Of a stretch of 64,000 nucleotides of DNA, positions 23,112-31,795 are shown in pieces. The position numbers and the translations under genes are program-made. Position 1 is the first letter of the stretch, and every line of letters begins with the position of its first letter. The stretch spans positions 1 through 64,000 of the forward strand of contig CAZMXS010000008.1 in NCBI GenBank assembly GCA_964570325.1, read 5' to 3'. This DNA is from CAZMXS01 sp964570325 (GTDB lineage Bacteria; Verrucomicrobiota; Kiritimatiellia; CAIQIC01; CAZMXS01). A model generated the notes under the pieces. That model was not told the origin of the DNA. It searched no databases and saw nothing but the letters and a program-made list of their open reading frames with translations.

Positions 23112-23149
23112 TGGATCCGGCGGATTTCACAACCCAACCGAGGAAAACC

Positions 23150-24271
23150 ATGAAAGTCCCATTACTCGACCTGAAAGCCCAGTATCAGACCATCAAAGCC
23201 GAATTGGATGCCGCGATTGCCGAGGTAATGGAGTCGCAGTACTTCATCCTGGGTCCGAAGGTGAAGGAGTGCGAACAGGCCATTGCCCAATACTGCCGCT
23301 GCGCCCATGCCATCGGCGTCACATCCGGTACGGACGCGTTGCTGATCGCGTTGATGGCTGAAGGTATCGGTCCTGGTGACGAGGTAATCACCACGCCGTA
23401 TACCTTCTTCGCCACCGCCGGCTCGATCGCGCGCACGGGGGCCAAACCGGTCTTTGTGGATATTGACCCGGTCACCTTCAACATCCGCGCGGATCAGATC
23501 GAATCCCGCATCACGCCGCGCACGAAGGCCATCATGCCCGTGCACCTTTACGGGCAGATGGCCGACATGGATCCGATCATGGAGATCGCGCGACGCCGCA
23601 AATTGGTGGTGATCGAAGACGCCGCCCAGGCGATCGGCGCCGAGTATCAGAGCCGGCGCGCCGGCAGCATCGGGGATTATGGCTGCTTTTCGTTCTTCCC
23701 CTCCAAGAATCTCGGTTGCTGCGGCGACGGCGGCATGGTTACGGTCAATGACGCCGCGCGCGCCGAGAAGCTCGACGTGCTGCGCGTGCATGGCTCCAAG
23801 CCGAAGTATTACCACAAACTGATCGGCGGGAACTTTCGGCTGGACGCCATCCAGGCGGCGGTGGTCACCGTGAAGCTGCGGCATCTGGACCGATGGTCGG
23901 CCATGCGGCAGGTCAACGCCGCGCGTTACAACGCATTATTTGAGGAGTCCGGCCTGGTCGCCGCCGGCCGGGTGGTGTTGCCCGCGATTCGCACTAATCG
24001 GCATATTTTCAATCAGTATGTCATTCGCGTGCCGGACCGCGACGGGCTGATGGCGCGCTTCAAGCAGCGCGAGATTGGCTGCGAAGTTTATTATCCCGTG
24101 CCGCTGCATCTGCAGGAATGCTTCGCCTATCTCGGACATCGTCCCGGTGATTTTCCGGAGAGCGAGCGCGCGGCGCGGGAAACGCTGGCTTTGCCGGTTT
24201 ACCCGGAATTAACGGTGGAGCAGGCGCAAGCGGTGGTGGCGGCGGGGGCGGAATACTACAAGGGCAAATGA
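23150..24271 (+). CDS. wbpE: DegT/DnrJ/EryC1-family aminotransferase, WbpE-like
   Basis: The 373-residue protein starts VPLLDLKAQYQTIKAELDAA and has FILGPKVKECE, GVTSGTDALLIAL and the PLP-lysine loop FSFFPSKNLGCCGDGG. It fits the WbpE/WlbC type, which aminates C3 of UDP-3-keto-GlcNAcA using glutamate. The presence of a WbpB-WbpD fusion and a WbpI homologue a few kilobases downstream supports this assignment over other sugar aminotransferases. ATG 23150 has GAGGAAAA upstream. It is followed by an assembly gap. Confidence 0.8.
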   Translation: MKVPLLDLKAQYQTIKAELDAAIAEVMESQYFILGPKVKECEQAIAQYCRCAHAIGVTSGTDALLIALMAEGIGPGDEVITTPYTFFATAGSIARTGAKPVFVDIDPVTFNIRADQIESRITPRTKAIMPVHLYGQMADMDPIMEIARRRKLVVIEDAAQAIGAEYQSRRAGSIGDYGCFSFFPSKNLGCCGDGGMVTVNDAARAEKLDVLRVHGSKPKYYHKLIGGNFRLDAIQAAVVTVKLRHLDRWSAMRQVNAARYNALFEESGLVAAGRVVLPAIRTNRHIFNQYVIRVPDRDGLMARFKQREIGCEVYYPVPLHLQECFAYLGHRPGDFPESERAARETLALPVYPELTVEQAQAVVAAGAEYYKGK

Positions 24272-24292
24272 GGAGCGGGGACAGGAGCGCCG

Positions 24293-24302
24293 NNNNNNNN
24301 NN
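24293..24302. other. Assembly gap (10 N)
   Basis: Ten Ns separate wbpE from the next epimerase gene. The roughly 60 bases after it contain G-runs that look like base-calling errors. Confidence 0.98.
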
Positions 24303-24331
24303 CCAAATCGCGCACCGGCAAGAGGCCCAAT

Positions 24332-25261
24332 TTGGGGCCCCACCGGGGGGTGGGGTTGCGGGGGGGGGCGGGTTTTCTCGGTTCGTTTCTGGTGGAGAAA
24401 CTGCGGGAACGCGGCGCGCGCGAGGTGATAGTGCCGCTGATTGACCAATACGACCTGCGCGAGCCGGGGGTGGCCGATCGCCTGCTGCGGACGGCCCGGC
24501 CCGACCTGGTTTTCCATCTGGCGGCGCGCGTCGGCGGCATCGGCGCCAACCGCGAGCACCCGGCCGAGTTCTTCTACGACAACCTGATGATGGGCGTCCA
24601 ATTGACCCACGCCTGTTGGCGGGCCGCCACGCCCAAACTGGTGCTGGTCGGCACCATTTGCGCTTATCCGAAATTCGCGCCGGTTCCGTTCCGGGAGGAG
24701 GATCTCTGGAACGGCTATCCCGAGGAGACCAATGCGCCTTACGGCCTGGCGAAGAAGATGCTGCTGGTCCAGTCCCAGGCCTACCGCCAGCAGTACGGCT
24801 TCAACTCAATCTACCTGCTGCCGGTGAACCTCTACGGACCCCGCGACAATTTCGACCCATCCAGTTCCCATGTGATCCCCGCGTTGATCAAAAAATGCGT
24901 GGATGCGCGCGAGCGCGGCGACGCGGAGATCGTGGTCTGGGGCGACGGCTCGGCCACGCGCGAGTTCCTGTTCGTGCGCGACGCCGCAGAGGGCCTGGCG
25001 TTGGCCGCCGAACGCTACGAAAAAAGCGAGCCGGTCAACCTCGGCAGCTCGTTCGAAATCAGCATCAAAAACCTGGTGCTGACAATAGCCAAGCACACCG
25101 GCTTCAACGGCCGGATCTCGTGGGATACCACCAAACCCAACGGTCAACCCCGGCGCAAGCTCGACGTAAGCCGGGCCGAGCGCGAGTTTGGGTTCCGTTC
25201 CAGCACCACCTTCGAGGACGGGCTGCGCGAGACGATCGAATGGTACGAGAAGAGCCGGTGA
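24332..25261 (+). CDS. fcl: GDP-L-fucose synthase-like NAD-dependent epimerase (5' end damaged)
   Basis: About 290 residues match the Fcl type: GGAGFLGSFLVEKLRERG (Rossmann), HLAARVGGIGANR, VGTICAYPKFAPVPF, APYGLAKKM (YxxxK) and LLPVNLYGPRDNFDP. Such enzymes epimerise and reduce GDP-4-keto-6-deoxymannose, although EPS homologues may use other sugars and no Gmd is in the window. Homology begins at about codon 10, where the expected VTGGAG is misread in a G-rich patch after the gap. ATG 24332 is therefore unlikely to be the real start, which should lie in or near the gap. Confidence 0.7.
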   Translation: MGPHRGVGLRGGAGFLGSFLVEKLRERGAREVIVPLIDQYDLREPGVADRLLRTARPDLVFHLAARVGGIGANREHPAEFFYDNLMMGVQLTHACWRAATPKLVLVGTICAYPKFAPVPFREEDLWNGYPEETNAPYGLAKKMLLVQSQAYRQQYGFNSIYLLPVNLYGPRDNFDPSSSHVIPALIKKCVDARERGDAEIVVWGDGSATREFLFVRDAAEGLALAAERYEKSEPVNLGSSFEISIKNLVLTIAKHTGFNGRISWDTTKPNGQPRRKLDVSRAEREFGFRSSTTFEDGLRETIEWYEKSR

Positions 25262-25270
25262 CAGCAGGTT

Positions 25271-25357
25271 GTTCGTACTCGCGGATCGTACTCCTACTCG
25301 CACTCGAAAAAGATCAACGGCCGAGTAGGAGCACGAGTACGATTCACGAGTGCGAGG
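25271..25357. repeat. Imperfect inverted repeat made of CGTACTC/CGAGTA units
   Basis: The left part (25273-25300) and right part (25322-25356) are imperfect reverse complements built from short units such as TCGTACTC and CGAGTA, with a loop of about 20 nt. It fills most of the gap between fcl and wecB. Low-complexity hairpins of this sort look like a dispersed intergenic repeat family. Confidence 0.6.
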
Positions 25358-25382
25358 CGGACACGGGAGGAATACCGCCAGC

Positions 25383-26519
25383 ATGCGCCGCAAAAAAATA
25401 TCCGTGATCTTCGGCACGCGGCCGGAGGCGATCAAGCTGGCGCCGGTGATCCGTGCGCTGCGCGCGGATTCCGCCTTTGACTGCCGCGTCTGCGTCACGG
25501 CCCAGCACCGCGAAATGCTGGACCAGGTGCTGGGCATTTTTGACATCCGGCCGGACACGGACCTGGATTTGATGCGGGCCAACCAGTCGCTCGGCGCGCT
25601 GACCGCGCGCGCCATCGCCGGGCTGGACGCTTACCTGGCGCGTGAGCGACCCGACCTGGTTCTGGTGCAGGGCGACACCACCACCGTCTTCTGTGCCGCA
25701 TTGGCGGCATTCTATCATCACATTCCGGTCGGCCACGTCGAGGCGGGATTGCGCACCGGCGACTTGCAGGCGCCCTGGCCGGAGGAGGCTAACCGCGTGT
25801 TGGCGACGCGCCTGACGACGCTCCATTTCGCGCCGACATTCGCCAGCCGCGCCAACCTGCTGCGGGAGGGCGTGGCGCCCCGGCGGATTTTCGTCACGGG
25901 CAACACGGTCATAGATGCCCTGCTCCTCGCGCGCGCGATGATCCGGCGCGAATCGCCCGCCGTGCCGGGTGTGCCGGCCCGCATCATGCGCGGATGCCAG
26001 CCGCTGGTCCTGATCACCGGCCATCGGCGCGAGAGTTTCGGGGCCGGATTTGAGCATATCTGTCGGGCCATTGCCGCGCTGGCGCGACGTTTCCCGGAAA
26101 CCCAATTCATCTATCCCGTGCATCTCAATCCGCACGTGCGCCAACCGGTCCGCCGGATTCTCGGACGAGCCGGGGAGAACGTGCGCTTGATCCGGCCTCT
26201 GGCTTATCTGCCATTCGTGGCCTTGATGAACCGGGCAACGCTGCTCCTGACAGATTCCGGCGGTATCCAGGAAGAGGCCCCAAGCCTCGGCAAACCCGTG
26301 CTGGTGATGCGGGCCGTCACGGAACGCCCGGAGGGACTGAAGGCGGGGACCGTCCGTTTGGTGGGCACGGCCGAGGCGTCTATCGTTGACGCCGTTGCTC
26401 GCCTGTTGACCGACCGGCGCGCCTACCGTCGGATGTCGCAAGCCGCCAATCCCTACGGCGACGGCCGGGCCGCCGGCCGCATTGTGCGGGCGCTGCATGG
26501 CTATTTGGCGGGCAAGTAA
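25383..26519 (+). CDS. wecB: UDP-N-acetylglucosamine 2-epimerase (non-hydrolysing)
   Basis: The 378-residue GT-B-fold protein shows VIFGTRPEAIKLAPVI, QGDTTTVF, HVEAGLRTGD, ITGHRRESFG and LTDSGGIQEEA, the WecB/MnaA signature set, so it should interconvert UDP-GlcNAc and UDP-ManNAc. The hydrolysing NeuC type differs in the catalytic region. A second member of the superfamily at 28266 looks like WbpI, so the two probably act on different substrates. ATG 25383 gives a start at the conserved N-terminus. Confidence 0.88.
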   Translation: MRRKKISVIFGTRPEAIKLAPVIRALRADSAFDCRVCVTAQHREMLDQVLGIFDIRPDTDLDLMRANQSLGALTARAIAGLDAYLARERPDLVLVQGDTTTVFCAALAAFYHHIPVGHVEAGLRTGDLQAPWPEEANRVLATRLTTLHFAPTFASRANLLREGVAPRRIFVTGNTVIDALLLARAMIRRESPAVPGVPARIMRGCQPLVLITGHRRESFGAGFEHICRAIAALARRFPETQFIYPVHLNPHVRQPVRRILGRAGENVRLIRPLAYLPFVALMNRATLLLTDSGGIQEEAPSLGKPVLVMRAVTERPEGLKAGTVRLVGTAEASIVDAVARLLTDRRAYRRMSQAANPYGDGRAAGRIVRALHGYLAGK

Positions 26520-26567
26520 GCCGGCCACTCCAAACGGACCGGGTCGTTTCTCAAGACAGGATTACTT

Positions 26568-28214
26568 ATGAAAACACAAGTGGCGGTTGTTGGCGCGGGG
26601 TATTGGGGAAAGAACCTGGTCCGCAACTTTTTCGAGCTCGACGCGCTCCAGGCGGTCTGCGACGCGAGCGGCGCGGTGGAAGGGGAGTTGAAAACAAAAT
26701 ACCCCGCTGTCGCCTTCGTTCGCGACTATGGGGCGCTGCTGGCGGACGACTCGATCCGGGCGGTCGCGCTGGCCACGCCGGCGGTGACGCATTTTGAAAT
26801 GGCGCGCCAGGCGCTGGAAGCGGGCAAGGATGTGTTGGTGGAGAAGCCGCTGTCCATCCGGGTCGAGGACGGCGAGCAACTGGTGGCGCTGGCGGCCGCG
26901 CGGCAACGCATCCTGATGGTCGGGCACATCCTGCGCTACCATCCCGCCATCCTGAAGTTACAGGCACTGATCCAGCAGGGCGCCCTGGGCCAGATTCAAT
27001 ATCTGTATTCCAACCGGCTCAATATCGGAAAGATTCGCACGGAGGAAAATATCCTTTGGAGCTTTGCGCCGCATGACATTTCGGTGATGCTGGCGCTCCT
27101 GAACGATATGCCGCTGCGCGTTTCCGGGCAGGGCGGCGCCTATCTCAACCATGATGTGGCGGACACAACGGTCACCCAATTCGTGTTTCCCGGCAACGTG
27201 CGCGCGCACATCTTTGTCAGTTGGCTGCACCCGTTCAAGGAGCAGCGGCTGGTGGTGGTGGGGTCGGACAAGATGGCCGTGTTCGATGACACCGCCGCGC
27301 ATAAGTTGGTGCTTTATCCGCATCGCGTGGAATGGATCAATCGCGTGCCGACGCCGGTCAAAGCCGAGGCGGAGATCGTGCCGCTGGAGCCCCTGGAACC
27401 GCTTAAAGCCGAGTGCCGACACTTCATCGAATGCGTACAGCGCCGGGCGTCGCCGGTCACCGACGGCGCGGAGGGGCTGCGGGTGTTGAGGATTCTGAAC
27501 GCCTGCCAGCAATCGCTCCAGCAGGAGGGCCGGTCCGTTGCATTGGGCGCAGCGTCCGGCGCGGCGCCCTATTTTGTCCATCCGACCGCGTGCGTGGACG
27601 AGGGCGCGACCGTCGGCGCCGGCAGCAAGATCTGGCATTTCAGCCACGTGATGAAAGGCGCGCGGATCGGCGCGCGCTGCATCCTCGGCCAGAACGTGAA
27701 CGTGGATGGCGGCGTTGTCATCGGCGACAACGTCAAGATTCAGAACAATGTATCCATTTACACCGGCATGACGATCGAGGATGACGCCTTTCTGGGACCG
27801 TCTTGTGTCTTCACCAATGTCAAGAACCCGCGTTCACAGATCAACCGGCATGCGCTCTACGAGCGGACCGTGCTCAAGCGCGGTTGCACGATTGGGGCCA
27901 ACGCCACGATTGTCTGCGGAACTACAATGGGACGCTATGCATTCGTCGGCGCCGGCGCGGTGGTGACCAAGGATGTTCCCGATTACGCGCTGGTGCTGGG
28001 CAACCCCGCCCGGCAAAAGGGCTGGATGAGCCGCCACGGCCACGTCCTGCCGCCGCCGGACAAGGACGGCATCATGGTCTGTCCGGAAAGCGGCCTGCGC
28101 TACCGTGAGGAAGCGCCCGGCGTCATCCGCTGCATGGACTTGCCCGAGGACCAGCCCCTGCCGCCGGAAATGAGCAAGGGCGCAAAGCCGTACAACGATT
28201 TCAAACGCCCTTGA
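26568..28214 (+). CDS. Fusion of Gfo/Idh/MocA 3-dehydrogenase (WbpB-like) and LbH acetyltransferase (WbpD-like)
   Basis: Of the 548 residues, 1 to about 325 form a Gfo/Idh/MocA oxidoreductase (VAVVGAGYWGKNLVRNF, VEKPLSI, HILRYHPAI). Residues of about 335-480 form a left-handed beta-helix with hexapeptide repeats (VDEGATVGAGSKIWHFSHVM, IGARCILGQNVNV). A short C-terminal extension (480-548) has CPESGLRY. In Pseudomonas and Bordetella these activities are separate proteins: WbpB/WlbA oxidises C3 of UDP-GlcNAcA, and WbpD/WlbB acetylates the 3-amino group. Fusion would link the steps before and after the WbpE aminotransferase. The C-terminal extension is unexplained. Confidence 0.85.
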   Translation: MKTQVAVVGAGYWGKNLVRNFFELDALQAVCDASGAVEGELKTKYPAVAFVRDYGALLADDSIRAVALATPAVTHFEMARQALEAGKDVLVEKPLSIRVEDGEQLVALAAARQRILMVGHILRYHPAILKLQALIQQGALGQIQYLYSNRLNIGKIRTEENILWSFAPHDISVMLALLNDMPLRVSGQGGAYLNHDVADTTVTQFVFPGNVRAHIFVSWLHPFKEQRLVVVGSDKMAVFDDTAAHKLVLYPHRVEWINRVPTPVKAEAEIVPLEPLEPLKAECRHFIECVQRRASPVTDGAEGLRVLRILNACQQSLQQEGRSVALGAASGAAPYFVHPTACVDEGATVGAGSKIWHFSHVMKGARIGARCILGQNVNVDGGVVIGDNVKIQNNVSIYTGMTIEDDAFLGPSCVFTNVKNPRSQINRHALYERTVLKRGCTIGANATIVCGTTMGRYAFVGAGAVVTKDVPDYALVLGNPARQKGWMSRHGHVLPPPDKDGIMVCPESGLRYREEAPGVIRCMDLPEDQPLPPEMSKGAKPYNDFKRP

Positions 28215-28265
28215 CCATTCAGCGCTTCTCCCGCACTCAGGTTTAAGTTTCGCGTTTCAGGTTTA

Positions 28266-29372
28266 ATGAAGATCGTTTCCATCGTCGGCGCGCGGCCGCA
28301 ATTCATCAAGGCGTCCGCCGTCAGCCGCGCGCTCCGCCCGCAGCATCAGGAAGTATTGGTCCACACCGGCCAGCATTACGACGCGGATATGTCGGATATT
28401 TTCTTTCGCGAGTTGGAGATACCGGCGCCGAATTACAACCTGGAAGTGGGCTCCGGCCCGCATGGCGCGCAGACCGGCGCGATGCTGGCGCGGATCGAGG
28501 AGGTGCTGGCGCGGGAGCGGCCGACTGGCGTGCTGATCTATGGGGACACCAACTCGACGCTGGCGGGCGCGCTGGCCGCGGCCAAGCTGCATTTGCCGGT
28601 GGCGCATGTGGAGGCCGGCCTGCGGAGTTTCAACCGCGCGATGCCGGAGGAGATCAATCGCGTGGTGGCCGACCAGTTGTCCCGCCTGCTCTTCTGCCCG
28701 AGTCGGACCGCGGTCGAGAACCTCGCGCGCGAAGGGATTACCCGCGGCGTGCACGTGGTGGGCGATGTGATGTGCGATGAGCTGCGGTTCGTGGCGGAGA
28801 AGGCTCAGACACAGTCGAAAATCACCGGCCGCCTCGGATTGACGGACCGCTCATTCCTGCTGGCCACCGTCCACCGCGCGGAAAACACGGATGACCCGGC
28901 GCGCCTGCGCGGCATCCTGCGCGCGCTTGAGTTATTGGCGGAAACCGAACCGGTAATCTTTCCGGTGCATCCGCGCACCCGCGCCGCATTAGTCCAAGCG
29001 GATTTCCAGTCTCAAGCTTCGGGCCTTCGCCTCATCGCTCCGCTGGGTTACCTGGACATGGTCCGTCTGGAGGGGGCCGCGCGGCTGATCCTGACCGATT
29101 CCGGCGGCATCCAGAAGGAGGCCGGTTGGCTTGGGGTGCCGTGCGTGACGCTCCGAGACGAGACGGAATGGGTGGAAACGGTGGCGGCCGGCTGGAATGT
29201 GCTGGCCGGCGCGGACCCGGAGCGGATCGTGGCCGCCGTCCGCGGGTTCCGCGTTCCGCATAAACGCCCGGAGCTTTATGGCGATGGGCTGGCCGCGCAA
29301 CGGATTGTCGAACGGCTGAATGATTTGAACGAGATTCCGCGTTGCCCGCCGCTGACGAACTCCGCAAAATGA
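28266..29372 (+). CDS. wbpI: UDP-2,3-diacetamido-glucuronate 2-epimerase, WbpI-like
   Basis: The 368-residue non-hydrolysing 2-epimerase starts IVSIVGARPQFIKASAVSRA and has HTGQHYDADMSDIFF, VLIYGDTNSTLAGALAAAKL, EAGLRSFNRAMPEEINR and LTDSGGIQKEA. These stretches are closer to WbpI/WlbD than to WecB as I recall them, implying a C2 epimerisation that yields the ManNAc3NAcA-type sugar. With WbpE and the WbpB-WbpD fusion it accounts for four of five pathway steps. It follows the fusion gene by 51 bp, which contain a small repeated CAGGTTTA unit. Confidence 0.82.
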   Translation: MKIVSIVGARPQFIKASAVSRALRPQHQEVLVHTGQHYDADMSDIFFRELEIPAPNYNLEVGSGPHGAQTGAMLARIEEVLARERPTGVLIYGDTNSTLAGALAAAKLHLPVAHVEAGLRSFNRAMPEEINRVVADQLSRLLFCPSRTAVENLAREGITRGVHVVGDVMCDELRFVAEKAQTQSKITGRLGLTDRSFLLATVHRAENTDDPARLRGILRALELLAETEPVIFPVHPRTRAALVQADFQSQASGLRLIAPLGYLDMVRLEGAARLILTDSGGIQKEAGWLGVPCVTLRDETEWVETVAAGWNVLAGADPERIVAAVRGFRVPHKRPELYGDGLAAQRIVERLNDLNEIPRCPPLTNSAK

Positions 29373-29451
29373 GAAAAACGCGCCCCCTTTGACTGTCATG
29401 CCTCGCCATCCGGCGCAGCCGGAGCGCGAGGAATCTTCCGGCCGATCCTTC

Positions 29452-30912
29452 ATGCAAGCCGATTTCAAACGCCTCACGCGCGGCACGCTGATCTACGGGT
29501 TAGGCAGCGTGCTGAACCGCCTGCTCGGCTTCCTGTTGTTGCCGGTCTTCACGGCCTATCTGACCCCGGCGGAGTATGGCATCGCGGCGATTCTCGGATT
29601 GATGAGCATGTTGATCATGCCGTTCTTTTCGCTGGGGTTTAGCGCCAGCATGGCGCCATGCTATTTTGACACGCATGACCCCCGGCGCAAGGAAGCCACC
29701 GTCTGGACCGCGTTCGCGATCCTGCTGGCGAGCGCGGGCGCGCTCAGTGGCGCGGGTTTCATCTGGGCGGCGCCAATCAGTCGGCTGGCGTTCGGCACGC
29801 CGGAACACGCGCCGCTGGTGGCGCTGTCGCTGTTGAGCGCGGGCTTTATGATTCTGTGGGATCCCTTGAGCTTGTACCTGCGTTTCGAGGAGCGCGCCCG
29901 GACGGTCGTGGCGCTGACGGCGGTGTCGTCGCTGGCGACCATCGGCGCCAGCGTCTGGCTGGTGGTCGGTCTCAAGCGCGGCTTGTACGGGCTGGTCGTG
30001 GGCGGCCTGATCGGGCAGATGCTGACGATGGCGTTGTTCCTGCTGCCGGCGGCCGCCGCGTTGCGGTTTCGCCTGAGCGCGCGCGTGGCGCGGGAATTGC
30101 TCCGACTGGGCCTGCCGATGGTGCCGGGATTTCTGTTCGGTTTTGTGCTGCAACAAAGCAACAAGTATGTGCTTCAGTGGACGCACGGGTTGGATGCGGT
30201 GGGGGTGTACAATATTGGATTTAACCTGGGGATGGCCATGAGCCTGGTGGTCACGGCCTTCCAGAGCGCCTGGTTGCCGTTTTTCATGTCGTTTAGCGAT
30301 CGGCGGGAGCATGCCCGCGCGCTGATCGCGCGCATTATGACGTATTATGTTTTGGGGGCCGGGCTGCTGACTATTTTGTTCTTTGCCTTCGCGCGCCCGG
30401 TTATTCTGCTGATGACGCAGCCCCCTTTTCACCGCGCATCTGCGATTGTCGGCCTGGTGGCGACAGCCGAGATGTTGCGAGGAGTGTTTTTAGTCTTTTT
30501 GCCGGCGGTCTACTATTTCAAGGAAGTTCCCGCGCAAACGTTGGCGCTGTTGCTGGCCACCGGGGTTTGTTTAGCGAGTAATTTTCTTCTGATTCCTGCG
30601 CTGGGGTTGCCCGGCGCCGGCATCGCCTTGGCCTGCGGCGCGGGGGCGCAGGCAGTCTTCATGCACCTGTGGAATCTTTGGCGGCGCAAGGCCTACGGGA
30701 CCGTGCCGTATGAATGGGGGCGGCTCATACGATTTGCGGTGTTTTTCATGCTCTTGGCCCTGCTGGGGTTATGCATCCGCTCGGATCGTTTAATCACCGC
30801 CGCCGTGCAAGGCAGCGGCCTGGGCTTGGCGGCGGTCGCGGCGGTTTATGCTTCGCTTTCTCCTCGCGAAAAGGAATGGTTGCGCGCGGCGGTAAGGCGC
30901 CGGCCGGCATGA
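29452..30912 (+). CDS. wzx: Oligosaccharide flippase, Wzx/MOP family
   Basis: The protein of about 486 residues has 12-14 predicted membrane helices. It starts FKRLTRGTLIYGLGSVLNRL, typical of polysaccharide-type MOP exporters, with TPAEYGIAAILGLMSM and a later QQSNKYVLQW helix. It would flip the undecaprenyl-linked repeat unit to the periplasm. I place the start at ATG 29452; the frame is open from ATG 29398, but those extra 18 residues (MPRHPAQPERE) are hydrophilic and unlike the family. No clear ribosome binding site supports either choice. Confidence 0.85.
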   Translation: MQADFKRLTRGTLIYGLGSVLNRLLGFLLLPVFTAYLTPAEYGIAAILGLMSMLIMPFFSLGFSASMAPCYFDTHDPRRKEATVWTAFAILLASAGALSGAGFIWAAPISRLAFGTPEHAPLVALSLLSAGFMILWDPLSLYLRFEERARTVVALTAVSSLATIGASVWLVVGLKRGLYGLVVGGLIGQMLTMALFLLPAAAALRFRLSARVARELLRLGLPMVPGFLFGFVLQQSNKYVLQWTHGLDAVGVYNIGFNLGMAMSLVVTAFQSAWLPFFMSFSDRREHARALIARIMTYYVLGAGLLTILFFAFARPVILLMTQPPFHRASAIVGLVATAEMLRGVFLVFLPAVYYFKEVPAQTLALLLATGVCLASNFLLIPALGLPGAGIALACGAGAQAVFMHLWNLWRRKAYGTVPYEWGRLIRFAVFFMLLALLGLCIRSDRLITAAVQGSGLGLAAVAAVYASLSPREKEWLRAAVRRRPA

Positions 30913-30981
30913 ACCATCGGCGGCCCCGTCCGCACTTGCCGCGAGCCGTTTAATTCCACCATCATCCGGACAGGAGATACC

Positions 30982-31791
30982 ATGGCGCCAACCGCTACGA
31001 TCGAATCGGTAAAAACTTTCTGGGAAGCCAACCCGCTGTGCGCGGCGGCCATCCCCCATCCCTTGGGGTCACGCGCATATTTCGCCGCTTACGATGCGTT
31101 GCGCGAAAAAAACGAATCCCCGGCATTTTCCGCCGACTTGCACGAATACTCGCAATTCAAGGGTCGTAAGGTGCTGGATGTGGGCTGCGGCAACGGCTAT
31201 GTGCTGGCGCGCTATGCGCAAGCCGGCGCCGAGGTTTACGGCGTGGATTTGACTGAACAAGGCGTCCAGCTTTGTCGGCGGCGATTCGAATTCGCCGGTC
31301 TGCAAGGGGATTTTCGCGTGGCGAACGCCGAAGAATTACCCTTCCCGGATAACCACTTTGACTGTGTCTGCTCCATGGGCGTGCTGCACCATACACCGAA
31401 TACGCCCGCCGCTGTGGCGCAGATTCATCGCGTGCTCAAACCGGGCGGCCGCCTGATCATTATGATGTACCATCGCAACTCGGCGCTCTATCGCGTTGCC
31501 TTCCGATACCGCAGCCGGGTCACCGGTAAGTCAATCGGCCAGTTGGTGGATGAAGTGGATGGAATCGGCAATCCCAAAGGCGATGTCTATTCGCGGGCGG
31601 AATTGGCCGACCTGCTTCGCAATTTCGCCGGTCTCAAAATGTTTTGCGGACAGTTGGAGGGCGGGCATATTCTACCGCGGGGCGGCCGGTTGATTCCTCG
31701 CGGCCTGATCCGCTTGCTGGAACGGCGCTGGGGCTGGTTCCTGTACGCCAAGGGCTGGAAACCGCCCGCGCCGCCGCGTAACCCGGATTGA
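30982..31791 (+). CDS. SAM-dependent class I methyltransferase
   Basis: The 269-residue protein has a Methyltransf_11-type core: VLDVGCGNGYVLARYAQAGA (motif I), VYGVDLTEQGV, the post-motif FDCVCSMGVLHHTPN, and LKPGGRLIIMMYHR. N-terminal residues 8-60 (VKTFWEANPL) match a subgroup often found with asparagine-synthase-like and radical enzymes. It probably methylates a sugar, lipid carrier or small molecule of the EPS pathway; the acceptor is unknown. ATG 30982 is preceded by CAGGAG. asnB begins 4 bp after the stop. Confidence 0.83.
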   Translation: MAPTATIESVKTFWEANPLCAAAIPHPLGSRAYFAAYDALREKNESPAFSADLHEYSQFKGRKVLDVGCGNGYVLARYAQAGAEVYGVDLTEQGVQLCRRRFEFAGLQGDFRVANAEELPFPDNHFDCVCSMGVLHHTPNTPAAVAQIHRVLKPGGRLIIMMYHRNSALYRVAFRYRSRVTGKSIGQLVDEVDGIGNPKGDVYSRAELADLLRNFAGLKMFCGQLEGGHILPRGGRLIPRGLIRLLERRWGWFLYAKGWKPPAPPRNPD

Positions 31792-31795
31792 ACCC

